Origin: Xiphias gladius
Lineage: Eukaryota > Chordata > Actinopteri > Istiophoriformes > Xiphiidae
Assembly (NCBI RefSeq): GCF_016859285.1
Contig: NC_053404.1
Coordinates: forward strand, 21,448,105-21,512,104
Reading direction: 5' to 3'
DNA length: 64,000 nt
Below, one piece after another: positions 14,537-25,790 of the stretch (its first letter is position 1; every line of letters begins with the position of its first letter). A model generated the notes under the pieces. The model did no database searches, was not told where the DNA came from, and was given only the letters and a program-made list of their open reading frames with translations. Made by a program: the position numbers and the translations under genes.

Positions 14537-17500
14537 TGTATATGTGTCTAACAGCAGTACTAACAGTCTGAGGCGGCCAATAAAAAACCCAACACACATG
14601 CACACACATCCATCCCTACCTTACCAACACTGGACTGTTAGACTGGACCAATATTTTTTTTCATTTTGAAAAAACCCGTCACAGCAGCAGTGGCTTTGAC
14701 GCTCCAGGTACCAAAGACAAGCGGGGTCAGAACCACAGGCTACACCGCTGGCTCTTTACGGCCAAAAATTAACCCACCACGCTTCCAGTTGCACTGGGAG
14801 CTTCTGTCAGAGCACTTTGGGGTTGGACTTCAAAGCTCACTGAGTCTTAAAAGTATTGAACCCACATCCTCAGAACCTCCACGCATTCCTCTAACACACT
14901 GGTTTATTTGGTCGGAGACACTTGACCACCATTTAAGTCTTTAAGTCTTTCATCGGGGTCTTGGACCAGGTTCGAACCCACAACCTCAAAACGTCATAGC
15001 ACTCTTCTTACACCCTGAGCCTTTTCATCTGACACACTATTTTTTGGAGCATTTGATTCTTAAGGTGTTGGACTTCAAATGTCAGTGAGCCTAATAAGGA
15101 TCAAATCCATGTCCTCAAAACTTCCAAGCACTTCTCTAAAACCCTGAGCTAGTTGCAAAAAGACAATTGATCAATATTTGTCGTTTACACTAGGTGTTGG
15201 ACTTCAGTGCAGCGCCTGAGGACTGAACCCAAGACTTCAAAACTTAAGCGTGATCCTCTAACTACCAGAGCTATTTGACGAGACACTCTTGAGATTCATT
15301 TCTTGGAACATCACAATGATCGAACCCTTGACCTCAAAGCTTCTCAACGGTCATGGTGGCCAAGGGTTAAGGCATTGGAGTAACAGGACCAGGACCATTT
15401 TGAGGAAGTTTTGAGGTTTTGGGTTAGATCTTCAGGCAACTTGTTGGGTGCACCGAAGTCCAATTTCCAAAGGAAAGGTTAAAAATCTCTTAGAAATAGC
15501 GTCTCAGTTTAAAGAGTAAGAGGACTATTCTGGAGTTCTGAGGTCTTGGGCTCGATCCTCAGGCTCTATTTTGAATTTTGTAATCTAATGCCCAAAGTAA
15601 ACAGGCTTTAGGAAATAAGGGTCATTTTTCCAACCGAATAGCTCACAGTGTTGGAAGACTGCTTAGAAGATATGAGGTCGTGAGTTTGATCCTTAGGAGG
15701 CTCAGTGAATTTTGAAGACCAACACCAAAGTTAGGACTGAGAACCGCTCAGAGGGGACTTGGTGGCGCTGTGGGTTTGTTTGTGACGGTATGGGGGGAGG
15801 GGTGCAGTGCGTGGATCGAATAATACCCAGTGCCGGTTCTTGGAGCATCAAAACCAGTCCCGCAGCAGAGCAGAGTGAGGGAGGGGGCTTTCCCCCCGAC
15901 CGCAATTTACATTTTACCGCAACATGGAGGTGGAAGAGTTCTGTAAGTATATATACAGTTATTTGTTTTTGATTGGTATAATGTATTTATAATATAAAGT
16001 ATAATTTTATATAAAGTAATGTTACACGCCGCCACCATCACGAGTGAAGGAATTAAGATTTAAAGGAATAGCTGAGGTAATGAGGGAATCATTGAGTGAC
16101 TGAATGAAGAAATGGTGACTCAGCGCGTGAATGAATGAGGGATGGAGTGGGTGAGTCAGTGTCCTCCTCTAACCCTGGTCTGGTTACAGTCAGAGATGGA
16201 TGGGAGAAGGAGACGGTAACCAAAGCAACCGCCTCACAGTGCTTTTTCTGGCAGTCATGAATCACGCTGTGCTCATGTCTGTTTCCATGGCGATTGCGTG
16301 GCCGAGGAGCGGGAGACTCTATTGTTGCAGCAGTTTCTTCTCTCTCAGGGTGGGGAAGGAGGGGTTAAGGGGGGTACAGAGCCCCTGTAGGCTCACGGCA
16401 GCTCCTAACCCCCTGCCCCCACCCCCTCCAACCCCCTCCCGTGTGTCGCCCCGGCAGATTCAGGGTCAGGTGACCCCGCACGCCATCGTGGTTCTGCCCA
16501 AGACGGATGGCATGGAGATGCTGCTGTGCTACGAGGACGAGGGCGTCTACGTCAACACCTACGGACGCATCACCAAAGACGTGGTGCTGCAGTGGGGCGA
16601 GATGCCCACCTCCGTCGGTACGTCAACCAATCAGCTCGCTTCTCCCTGACCCCTGACCTCTGACCTCTATAGGCGGTCTCAGCAGATCATCTTTCACCCT
16701 CACTATCTACTACACTACCCTTCTCCGTTCAAAGCAACACTCCTCTCTCTCCTCCTGCCTTCTCCTTTCAGTTACACCTTTAAACAAGAAGCCAAGGCTG
16801 TAGTCTCACCTGTTTTCATGACTGCTTAAAGGAATACAACGGGTTTTTGGGAAATCAAATAACCGACTGCTCAACTTGATCATAAATGATGAGAACATAC
16901 AGTGTAGACCCCAAAGTCCTCCGCACGTCCTCCTCAGAGAAACTGTGTTGAGTCCAATCACTTGATATGTGCCCGATTTTGGCTTTATTTCTGTTGAGTG
17001 AGTGGTACGAAGCGCTGTGAAAATGGGAGGAATAAATGACTGGCAGATGTGGCAGAGATGGATGTGGCTGACTGAAAATAAAGACCATAATAGTAATACA
17101 TAATATCTTTACAACAATAATAGGAATAATATAACAATATCCTCTGGAGATAGAGAGGATATAATTCAAATGTTTTATTTTTTAAAAGGTTTTTTATAGG
17201 TTTATACATATCTATATATAAATTCACGTAAATGGGCACTATAGCTGAAAACAATACCAAGTAGAACACTTAATAATCAAATGAATGTTGCAAATATCTA
17301 TGTTCAGTTATTGTTATTATTATGATTGAAAAAAATGATTTATAAACTTAGGCAAAGTGAATTTGCAGGAGCCGAATTCGCTGCTGTAACCCAGGATACG
17401 ATTCTCAGTAGTTTTACATGCAACGAACACACCTGGCTGTGTTCGTTGGTGGGAAGCCAGTGAGGGGTCGCACCTTTATTGCTGCAGTAGTGACTCTGGG

Positions 17501-20423
17501 GTGGATACCGGGAATGAACTGTGTGCTTCACCCCCCCTGGTGATGCACCTTCCTGGCAGCCAAGTCACCAGTAATCTTGCTTACAAAGGTGCTCACAAGC
17601 CAGCCAAAGTAAATTAAACAACAAAATCTTCTAGCACAACCATTGGCTGATGCACAGAACAAAAAGAAACAGGCAGATCTCAGCTATGAAACTGTATATT
17701 TCCCATAAAATAGAGGCTATATAACAAAAAAACACCCACACTGACTAGTGTCTACTCAACATAGTGTTTGCTAAGGCGCTAGCACTAGACCACAAGGATC
17801 TACTGGAGGCACGTGAAGGGTTTCACTGTCCATACTCTCATCACTTAACAGATAAGTTGACCGAAGGTGTGACAACCCAAAAACTCACCGTATCCCTTTA
17901 ATGTCAAATGTTGAACATTCATCCAATGCATGAGCTGACAGCAAACACGTCCCACAGAGCATTACCTCTACCCTCCACCCAACTGCAACTACACGCAGCG
18001 CTCTCACATACTCAGCGTCTTTTACTTTGGACACTTTTTCATACGGAGTATATCTTTACACATTTTTCTAAGCGTTGGGGGAAATGCTCATGTGTTGTTT
18101 GTGTTGAGTTCTGTCCTCTTGTTCTGTGCGAGTGTTAACGAGTGAAATATTTCAAAAAAGGAATTTCTCATCCATTTTTTCTTTCATCCTTGATTGCGTG
18201 AGCTCTGAAATAATTAATAATTCAGCGGGCCAAAAGCGAGATGAAAGCTCTGCAGTAGATCATAGCAGGGTACAGGGCATCTAAATACCTCTATTATTTA
18301 TCATTGCACTCAGTCAAACCACACAAGGAAGAAACAGGACGCAGCGGAGTTGAGCAGAGCTGAGCACATCAAGGATGGATCTCGGATCCTAAGATCCGAG
18401 TCAATCAAATCCTCTATGTTTTTCCATTCGGCCTTCACACTCCGATTCTCGGATGTCAGTGTTGAATATCCTGATTGGTTAAACTTGTATGTTTGACTGA
18501 CTGTGTCTCTGTCCTGAAGCAGTGGAGGTTATGTGTTTGGTTTTGCGTGTGGACATCATCTCCTGTTGACATGTTTGTTTGTACTTTGTACTTTAATGGC
18601 AGACCAGAATTTCTCACAGCCAAGCCCGGCCTCAGCCACCCCCCAGCCCCCCACCCCACCAAAAAAAACAAACAAACCCTGCACCGTAGCGTTTTATTCT
18701 GGACACACGCTGTAATGATGAGCTGCTGGTTGATCCCCATCCTCGGCAGGTGGGATCACCTTTTTCCCCATGAAAGGAAAAAGCAAAAAAAAAAAATTGA
18801 CGTGCAAGCAGGTTCCCCGGGGTAAAAGCACCTGAAGCAACTTGAAACGGAAATCACGCCACCCCAGAGCTACCAGGAGGATGAGGCCATCACTGAGTAG
18901 GGCAGAGACTGATGGTTTAATCATCTGCTCCAGCCTTGGACCACAAGGACTGTGGAGTCCGTATCTGCGTCAAAACTATTCTCAATAAGTAAATCTGTGT
19001 TGCATTCACGAATGTTCTCTGCAATACACTTAAAACCTAAAAGCAAGAGTAAAAACCTACATATTTAGGTAAAGACCTTCCACTGGACCTTCTTTGTGTA
19101 ACAGAGGAGGGTTTGCCTCTCTGCTGGTCCCTTTCCACTGGTTTGGCACCGCACAGTTCAGTTGTGGTTTGGCGAAGGTGTGATCGGTTTCATTTTCACT
19201 CTTACACCCATAGAGCACCAGGAAGTGATGGCCTCCAACCTTGAGAGTCGTTGCGCTAAACTGATCGGGTCAACGTTTGTGGTCCCGCCCATGAGAGAGA
19301 AAGCACTTTTTTTTTTTTTTTAAAGTTTCCAATTCCTAAAAGTAGGTAAGACCCGCTCCTGGTCTTATTTTCTTCAGATAGCAGCCTGACTGCTCTCGCA
19401 CGCGTTCAGCTTTATCCAATGGTGAAGCTCACCTGCAAGTTCAGACCACCAGCCTCAGTCAATGACGCTCAAGTAAATGATTTAAATCAAACGCTGATAT
19501 CAAACCATCAAAATCGATAGGAACCCAGCAAGCAGCCTTGTACGTTGTCCCGCGTTACCTGTTGCTTTGACAGCGTCTTTCCCAACGCCAGCTCCTTCTC
19601 ACGCAAAGAGCTCAGAGCTCACGATCGTTCAAATCACCCAGAAACTGCTGCAATAATTTCCTCCCGGAGGCGAGGCGGAGGAGGCCTCGAGGTGTGACTG
19701 GCTTGGGTGTGAGACCGGCGCTGAGTCTTCTCCTGTCCAATCCCCCTATGTGTGTGTGTGCGTGTTTGCGCGCATGCGTGTGCGTGTACCCTCTCCCGCC
19801 CCTGCAGCCTACATCCACTCCAACCAGATCATGGGCTGGGGAGAGAAGGCCATTGAGATCCGCTCCGTGGAGACGGGACACCTCGACGGAGTTTTCATGC
19901 ACAAGCGAGCTCAGCGACTGAAGTTCCTGTCGGAGAGGAACGACAAGGTGAGTCGTGTCTCCCGCTGCTCCTCTCTCTCTCCCTCAGGATTTTTCACGAG
20001 GCTCAAATTTGAGGGATTCACCTACCGGGGAAAACAGCCACGTTACCTGAACCTTTTCGGTCCAAGTTACCGTCTGTCGTCGAAGGAAAGTTGATAACGT
20101 GTTTACAAAAGAGTACAAGATGATGCTGTTTTTAATAAAAATATAGATTATTGAGCTCCATTTGATGACGCTTCACACATGGACCGACACTGTGGCTTGA
20201 CCACTCTTGTTTTTTTACTGCATTGTGTCCACCTTATCACAAGTGGATACTAGCCACCGTGGGGTTTCAAATAAAAAGCCGGTGTCGGTCAAATATGAAA
20301 AAACTGACGCTGTCCTCTCCTCACATCTCGTCCCTGCAGGTTTTCTTTGCCTCGGTGCGCTCCGGAGGCAGCAGCCAAGTCTTCTTCATGACCCTCAACA
20401 GAAGCTCCATGATGAACTGGTAA
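1053..20423 (+). CDS. tnik: TRAF2 and NCK-interacting kinase, C-terminal 741 residues (5' part outside window)
   Basis: Ste20-family germinal-centre kinase (MAP4K4/MINK1/TNIK group) acting in JNK and Wnt signalling and on the actin cytoskeleton. Seventeen exons, phases all compatible: 1053-1295, 2451-2557, 3188-3303, 4147-4238, 4600-4623, 6538-6719, 7625-7739, 9136-9282, 10827-10935, 11664-11840, 11934-12077, 13060-13194, 13488-13588, 14300-14449, 16458-16617, 19808-19947, 20340-20423. The kinase domain is upstream of the window. Exons to 10935 encode the Ser/Pro/acidic intermediate region ([65 protein letters not shown]). From 11664 the protein is the citron homology (CNH) domain, from about [12 protein letters not shown] to the terminal MMNW. 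TNIK was chosen over MINK1 because of [23 protein letters not shown], the [10 protein letters not shown] block and the NRSSMMNW end; the human MINK1 tail and linker, as I recall them, differ. Synteny agrees. Start lies outside the window; stop TAA at 20421. Confidence 0.95.
3440..4060. repeat. Degenerate short-period minisatellite in a tnik intron
   Basis: About 600 bases made of diverged copies of a unit close to AATGTCCTCACTTTCCAAAA, roughly 20-25 bases each. The blocks TGTCCTCA, ACTTTCC and CCAAAA recur throughout, for example near 3590, 3675, 3690, 3790 and 3895. No coding potential; the open frame at 3791-4060 is a by-product of the repeat. Confidence 0.75.
4450..4495. repeat. (CA)23 microsatellite
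   Basis: Preceded by GCAC units from about 4436; a second CA tract lies at 4277-4302. Both are in the 360-base tnik intron before the microexon. Confidence 0.95.
4600..4623 (+). other. tnik: tnik 24-base microexon (SYKKAVDE)
   Basis: An AG at 4598-4599 and a GTCAGT donor at 4624 bracket exactly eight codons, phase 0 on both sides, so it can be skipped without a frameshift. It joins the exon ending RPSRPA to the one starting DLTALAKEL. Human TNIK isoforms are known to differ by three cassette segments, one of eight residues at this place. Alternative use in this fish is inferred. Confidence 0.85.
5960..6240 (-). mobile_element. Decayed MITE-like element, GATTAATCGATTAATC family (copy 1)
   Basis: The ends carry inverted blocks (CAACTATTTTAATAATCCA and GGATTATGAAAATAATAAAC) around an interior with the family words AGTATCTTTGGGTTTTTGGACTG. 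This non-autonomous element type with GGGCTGCAAC termini is, to my knowledge, abundant in percomorph fish. It lies in the tnik intron before the exon at 6538. Confidence 0.6.
8390..8660 (+). mobile_element. Decayed MITE-like element, same family (copy 2)
   Basis: Contains GATTAGTCTTCTGATTATTT and TAGTCGATGAAATGTTCAAA, then GAGAAGCTGGAACCAGCCAA and a GCTTTAAAAAAATGAAT tail, the same order of blocks as the other copies. It lies within the tnik intron upstream of the exon at 9136. Confidence 0.55.
14450..14540. repeat. (TTTG)n followed by (GT)n just after a tnik donor site
   Basis: After the donor at 14450 come TTTG units (14466-14490) and then uninterrupted GT (14492-14528), continuing with interruptions to about 14540. 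The transcribed strand gives a GU-rich tract starting within 20 bases of the 5' splice site. Confidence 0.9.
14858..15700. repeat. Array of tRNA-like (tRNA-Ser/Leu-like) units, reverse then forward orientation
   Basis: Units about 95-135 bases apart, each with a T-arm-like B box and an A-box-like block. Reverse-strand units: 14858-14902, 14970-15021 (GGTTCGAACCC intact), 15100-15150, 15223-15272 and 15319-15361. Forward units: 15352-15431 (GTGGCCAAGGGTTAAGGC, as in a tRNA-Ser D-arm), 15510-15562 and 15637-15695 (TAGCTCACAGTGTTGGAAGA, later GAGTTTGATCC). The spacer often carries TTGGACTTCAAA or its complement. None folds convincingly as an intact tRNA with an acceptor stem, so I call it repeat rather than tRNA. 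Lies in the tnik intron 14450-16457. Confidence 0.6.
15726..16457 (+). other. tnik: Remainder of tnik intron, nothing recognised
   Basis: Unique-looking sequence with a short run of TGAATGA-type words near 16090-16160 and a C-rich stretch before the acceptor at 16457. No exon or RNA gene was seen. Confidence 0.5.
16618..19807 (+). other. tnik: Large tnik intron, no gene recognised
   Basis: AT-rich with short ATT/TAT runs near 16980-17330 and an A-run at 18784-18797. It ends in a GT-rich stretch (19749-19785) and the acceptor CCCCTGCAG at 19807. The open frames in it show no family resemblance. Confidence 0.5.
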
Positions 20424-20518
20424 CCCTTCTCCTTCGGCCGAAGCCCCCCTCCTCTTCTTCGCTCTGAACATCGGCCACCACCAGGAGGGAGGGACTGAGG
20501 GATGACGGGACGACGATT

Positions 20519-20558
20519 TGTGTGTGTGTGTGTGTGTGAGTGTGTGTGTGTGTGTGTG
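20519..20558. repeat. (GT)n microsatellite in tnik 3' UTR
   Basis: GT tract with one GA interruption, about 100 bases past the stop codon. Confidence 0.9.
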
Positions 20559-22484
20559 TCTATATGTACGTGGGTGTTTGTGGGGGATAAACAATGAGCT
20601 ACTGAATGGATGATTGAGCAACTACAGGAAGAGTTAAACCACAGGAGTGCCCCCCCCCCCCCCAATAGGTACCCTCCAGGGGCTCTACAGGCCTCACAGA
20701 CGGCGTCGCTGCCTGCTGAGCCAAGATGGCTCCACATACTGTCAGTGGACAACGCCTTCACCTCCCCTTTGGACTGTTCGATCGGGATGACGGTTTTTCT
20801 TGAGGCTTTAAAGGACACTGGCATTATGCCGAGTAGCCGTTGACTTTCCCACTAGATTAAATGGGGAGCTATGGAGAAGTTCTTTGTGTAGCACATCAGT
20901 GATTTTTCCTACAGGGTGTTCACACTGCGAGCACGATGCAGGTGTTGCGACTGCGTTTACTGCAGAGAATCATAATCACTCTGCAGGCAACTCAAAGCAC
21001 AGCCACACTAAGCCGGCTGAAGTATTTCCCTCCAATTTGGCCTTGTCTCCGCACCGAGCCGATGCTTTACTCAAGTGGATAAATCAATAAACTCTAACCA
21101 GTTGCTGAACTGTGGAGGGGCAGGGATGAGCTTCTGGAAAGCATTGGGGACTGTTTGGCAGCACAGTTAAGAAGCAACTGCTGACTAGTAGTAAAGTTCC
21201 CTCTACACCGGGTGATTTTGGGGTTTTCCCAGACAAAAAGTTGACAATTGTGACGAAATCTTTGACGAAACGTGGTGAAATCTTCGGTCCTCCTAGATCA
21301 CACCGTGAGACACAGAGATGCCAAAGATCTGGCATCGGACATCTGATCTGTCAGAAATTTACCGACCAAACGTCCAGTGCAACGGGACTGCTGCTGCTGC
21401 CCGCGTTTGCAGAGCAACCAACCGACACGTGGAATGAAATTACACAGAGTACGCTGGTGATCTAGCTGAATGTTACCGCTAAAGACATATTTATGACCAG
21501 GTCCTGAATCTCCTCCTCTTTCTAAGCTCTGGCAGCGCCCAGAAGGGCCAGCGCTGTGGCCACGTCACGTCTATTGTCAGTTGATGTCAGTTGATCACCT
21601 GTGTCTGCACGAATTAGATTTGTTTTTTTTTGTTTTTTTAAACATCGCTCTGATTCACCAGACATTCACTGTACCATTTGACTTGCCTTGAAACGGATGT
21701 CGTACAGACTTTGTTAGACTCATCATGCAGTTAAGTTGTAAGATTGTTATTGCACAGTTATTAGGCACCTTAAGATGAGATTTTGCTACGTTTCTCCTAT
21801 TAATCAGGCCTTTGGGTGTGGCCAGAGATCTTCGCTGAAAGTGCTATTGGGGAAACAACATTTTCAGACGGAAACGGCAATTCCAAAATAACCTGGCTTA
21901 GTGTGGAAAAAGTCTGACCCAGCCTTTAACTACGCCGAGCCGAAAGCCAAATGGTGAACTCCGTTTATGATTTTGCTCGTTGTTGTCATCGTCTAAACCG
22001 TTTCTCGCAGTGACGGTCGGTGGACTATCTCAGTGGATGTTTTCTGGACCATCGTCTTGTAGCAAAAACCTAAAGATGGCTCACTTGCGCCGTCGGATGT
22101 TTTTCTGTCGTCGTGAAGCAAAAACAAAACCCGAGGGGGCAGAAAAGCACTGACCTTGAACAGCTCCGCCGTGGCCGACACGCTCGCCTGTCCCCCGGTC
22201 ACCACTCCCCTCTCTCTGTAGGAAGCGAATGGACCTGCTGTGACTCGCTGGCGGTGTTGCTCACAGTGTGAACACTCTTTTCGAGTGCTGCCGCCGCCGC
22301 CGCCGCTGCTGCTGAAACACCTTGTATGTCTCTTCCCCATTAGGAGAGAAAATACCACCATCGTGCAGATAGTGCCACGGGGGAAACGAGACCTTTTGCA
22401 CTTGTCATTGCAGATGCTGCACAGTCACTTTCAGCTACTGTGGCTCTGGTGTCCCGGTATATTTTTTGGTAGGGGAAGGAAGGT

Positions 22485-22492
22485 TGTAGATA
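22485..22492 (+). promoter_or_regulatory. Pumilio-type element TGTAGATA
   Basis: Matches the vertebrate PUM consensus UGUANAUA within the presumed tnik 3' UTR. Sequence match only. Confidence 0.4.
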
Positions 22493-22649
22493 TTGTATTA
22501 TTGCTGCGATAGCAACACAATAACAAAATCTCTACATCATTTCTCACAAGAAGAACTTGGCCGTAGAGTAGTTGCCAACTTCTAGAAGTGTTTACTTTTG
22601 CTGCTCTTTGTTCTCCCCACCTTTTACTGTTCTGTGTGCACTGCACCTG

Positions 22650-22657
22650 TGTAAATA
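22650..22657 (+). promoter_or_regulatory. Pumilio-type element TGTAAATA
   Basis: Second UGUANAUA match, 165 bases after the first in the presumed tnik 3' UTR. Confidence 0.4.
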
Positions 22658-23708
22658 CTCACTTCAATGTTAAGGAAAGACTTTGCAAAACAGGTGAGAA
22701 AACTGAAGAAAAAAAAACAACGGTCTTGCGTTTCTTTTTTTGCCACACCTCTGTAAATCTGTCCGTTCCGTGGTTTCTCTCTCAGATGGGATGTTGTTTT
22801 CCTGACCGACGAGCCGACCGAGGACTTACACGCAAATTTTTGATTTCGGGTCAACGCTCCGAGTTGACACTCTTTTTTTCTCTGTAGGTCATCCCTGTTC
22901 ATTTAGTTGTGCATTTTGCACGGTGACATACACGTTTCACCCGTCGTCACACGTGATGAATTGTAATTTTAAGGCAATACACTGGCAGATCTGACTGTAG
23001 AAGCTGGATGGTGAGAGACTAACTTTGTACATGAGCCCCAGAGCAATTTTTCTCACAACACTGAGAAATGATTCACATCGCATAATGTCTGGACTTTTAT
23101 CTTATAAGTAACACTTCACATTTTCCCGTAAACGTACATTTTAGGCTTTTTTTTGGTGCTCATACCCGGAGCAGCTTGTAAAGAGCGAGCAGGACGGGGC
23201 TCAGTGTCACTTTGAATGACATTTTCTCCTTTTGGGGGGGTTCGACCCTTTGACAGTGGTCAGGGATTGCGACCATGCTACGACAGAGGAAAGTGGTTCA
23301 CCTTTTGCTCGATATTCTTTTATTGTTCATTGATCTTAAAGGATGCGATAGGTGTAAGCGATGCCGCTTTAAGGCCAGCTGAAGCCTTTTGCATGTGCAG
23401 GATGTTAACGTTGATCAACACCCTGTGAATAAAGGTCAGGAGGCAGGGTCAGTTTGAGAAACCATAGATAAAAAGATATATATACTGTAAGAATTTTCGT
23501 TATGATATCTTACTGATCATTTTAGAGAAAGACAAAAAAAAAATAATGTTCAGTTATTAAAGCTTAGTTGTCTTTCTACAGAATAGAGAACATAGCTATA
23601 AGAATTTCTAAAAAAAAAAATACAATGTTTTTATTGTGGTATTATTTGTATTTGTATTCCAATTTTTGTACGTATCAAGACTGTGAACGTATGTACGACT
23701 GTCGGCCT

Positions 23709-23752
23709 GTGTGCGTGCGTGCGTGCGTGTGTGTGTGTGTGTGTGTGTGTGT
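23709..23752. repeat. GCGT/(GT)n microsatellite
   Basis: GTGC units followed by uninterrupted GT, near the end of the presumed tnik 3' UTR. Confidence 0.9.
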
Positions 23753-23884
23753 AGGTGAGCAGGTGTGTGCACAGGTGTGTGACATGCATGTGAGCGTATG
23801 TTTTCACGTCGTCTGAATCACTGGAATCAGTCAAAAGACAACCTCAATCTGGTAACACACATCTGTGATGTCGAAAAATTGTAC

Positions 23885-23890
23885 AATAAA
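23885..23890 (+). terminator. tnik: Polyadenylation signal AATAAA, likely tnik
   Basis: Canonical hexamer followed within 20 bases by T/G-rich TGTCCTCTCCTTGT. Upstream (23428) and downstream (24066) hexamers may also be used. Confidence 0.5.
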
Positions 23891-24264
23891 TGTCCTCTCC
23901 TTGTACAGCAACAACCTCTGCTCCGCCCTCTTTCTTCACGCCTGGTTTTTTACAACCAAGTTATTAAAAACCGTGAGGTCTTGTTGACGGGCTGTAGGAT
24001 GAAAAACTCTTTTGACAGTGAAGAACCAAAGAATCCTGCACGCCACTGATCCATGTGTACTCATCAATAAAGTTTTACAAGGGATCAATGCAGGATCCTT
24101 GCATGCATAGGACGAAAAAAAAATCAGAGTCTCTCCGACTTTAAAGAAGCCAAAAAGATCTCATACTCTTGCAATCACTGTGTTAACAAATGCATGTTAT
24201 CGACTGTGCTGGATTCTTTGGTTTCTTTATATCTGATTTTGACAATCTCTGATTAGAAGTTTCT

Positions 24265-24550
24265 GCTCGACATCAGCGCTGAAATGAGTCGATCAACAGA
24301 TTAGTTGATCAAGAAAAAAATGAGTTTCAGTTTTCATTATTTGTTTTATAGTAAAAAGAAACATTAGCTTGATATAAGATATCTTTCTTAATAAAAAAAA
24401 TTCAGTTTTTTTTTTGGTTTGTACGGCTTTTTAAGACATCATGTACTCTGTTAACGTGAATTTTTCGGTTGTCATGTGACATTAAAAAAATGAATAATCA
24501 ACTGATTATTACATGGAAATAATGGAAATAGTCATTACTTGCAATCCTAC
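24265..24550 (+). mobile_element. Decayed MITE-like element, same family (copy 3)
   Basis: GTCGATCAACAGATTAGTTG at the left and GAATAATCAACTGATTATTA at the right, with a degraded interior. Lies in the tnik-eif5a2 intergenic region. Confidence 0.5.
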
Positions 24551-25529
24551 CTGAAATGCAGAACATTCCTCTGTGTTTTTTTCTTGAACACTTTTCTATT
24601 CAAGTGACTCAAAGTCAGACTTTTCCAACACACACACACACACACACAAAAAAGGATTTGCATAATTTTCCGTCAGTATTTGACCCAGTAGGCCCCAATG
24701 GAGAAGATTTACAGGTCAAAGCCATGGAAAAATAATATAAAACAAACACATTCACATCAGAGGTTGGCCGAGACCGGAGACTTCTTTATTTCTAGGAAAA
24801 AGTGTGTTTGCTGCTGCCGTGTCTTCTACAAATGTACTGACTTGTCTTTAGCAGAGCACCGAGGGAGTGGGTAAAGCGGGTAGGGGTTGAGGATCAGGAA
24901 GAAAACTTTTGTGCTTAATTCAATCGTTCAGTCTTTTAAAACTCAGTTTTCCCTGCGGTTCATTCAAGGTCTTGTTTCACAGTGCAGGTCTGATTACAGT
25001 ATGTGAATAACTTTGCTGACCCAAACCTGGACCCCGGCCCCCCGATATCTGAAATATGGACTGATGTTATCCAGATAATCCTGCTTCTTTGAACAAACCC
25101 ATAATCAGACTTTGTACGGTTTTAGATTTGCGCTTCTTACAGCTCAGTTTATTCAAGGTTTTCAAAATGTTCCTTTGGTGATTTTACCAAAAGGTCTTTC
25201 AAGCCTACAAAGGGTTCGTCTACCAACACACATTTTGTTTTCAACAAAACTAGTATCATCAGTAGTGGAAAATAAAGTGCATTTACAGCACGGCACAGTT
25301 TTAAGGTACTTTTACTTCACTTGACTTCTATTTAATGCGACTTGATGACCTCTGCATCTCACGGGGAAATGTTTGCTTATTTTACTACATTTGTTTGACA
25401 GCTATTGTTGCAGAATTCAGATACAAAACAATAGGATGATCAACTGAACCACCCAAAAGTATATAAAACACTTCTAATTAACTTACATGTTAATGCATCA
25501 AATAGCAATGATCCATTAGAAGAATATGT

Positions 25530-25790
25530 AACTGGAGCTGCAGCAATGAATCAGTCAATTGATTAACAATAGTTAGTTAATCAATTTGTCAATCGGCAGA
25601 AAATGAATGAGCAACCATTCATACAGTCACTTAATCATTTTAAAAGCGAAAATGACGAACGTTTTCTGGTCGGAGCCATCTCCATTGCCCAAAGTGACAC
25701 CCTCACGATGCCCGTTTTGTCCATTCGACGGTCCAAACCTGAAAATGACTGTAACTAATGACGATTATTAGGACCATTCAAAGGAAAAGC
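25530..25790 (+). mobile_element. Decayed MITE-like element, same family (copy 4)
   Basis: Starts GCTGCAGCAATGAATCAGTC with paired CAATTGATTAAC / GTTAATCAATTTG blocks, followed by the interior words GCCCAAAGTGAC and TTTTGTCCATTCGACGGTCC typical of the family. Confidence 0.6.

Larger units (their letters stand above)
20424..23905 (+). other. tnik: tnik 3' UTR (about 3.4 kb)
   Basis: Non-coding sequence after the TAA up to a polyadenylation signal at 23885-23890, in a region with no acceptor-bounded exon. It includes GT microsatellites (20519-20558 and 23709-23752), a C-run near 20650, a CCG/CTG trinucleotide stretch (22288-22313) and two Pumilio-type octamers. The portion from about 20890 to 21930 could contain an old mobile element (TGTTCACACTGCGAGC near its start), but I cannot define its ends. 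The 3' limit is inferred from the signal alone; alternative AATAAA sites are at 23428 and 24066. Confidence 0.6.

Noticed and set aside
14970-15021. Functional tRNA gene on the minus strand
   Set aside because: The B box is intact, but no acceptor stem or anticodon arm pairs properly and it is one of several degenerate tandem units.
1053-20423. Assignment of the kinase gene to MINK1
   Set aside because: My first reading, but the linker words and the C terminus fit TNIK, and the flanking genes are those of human 3q26 rather than 17p13.
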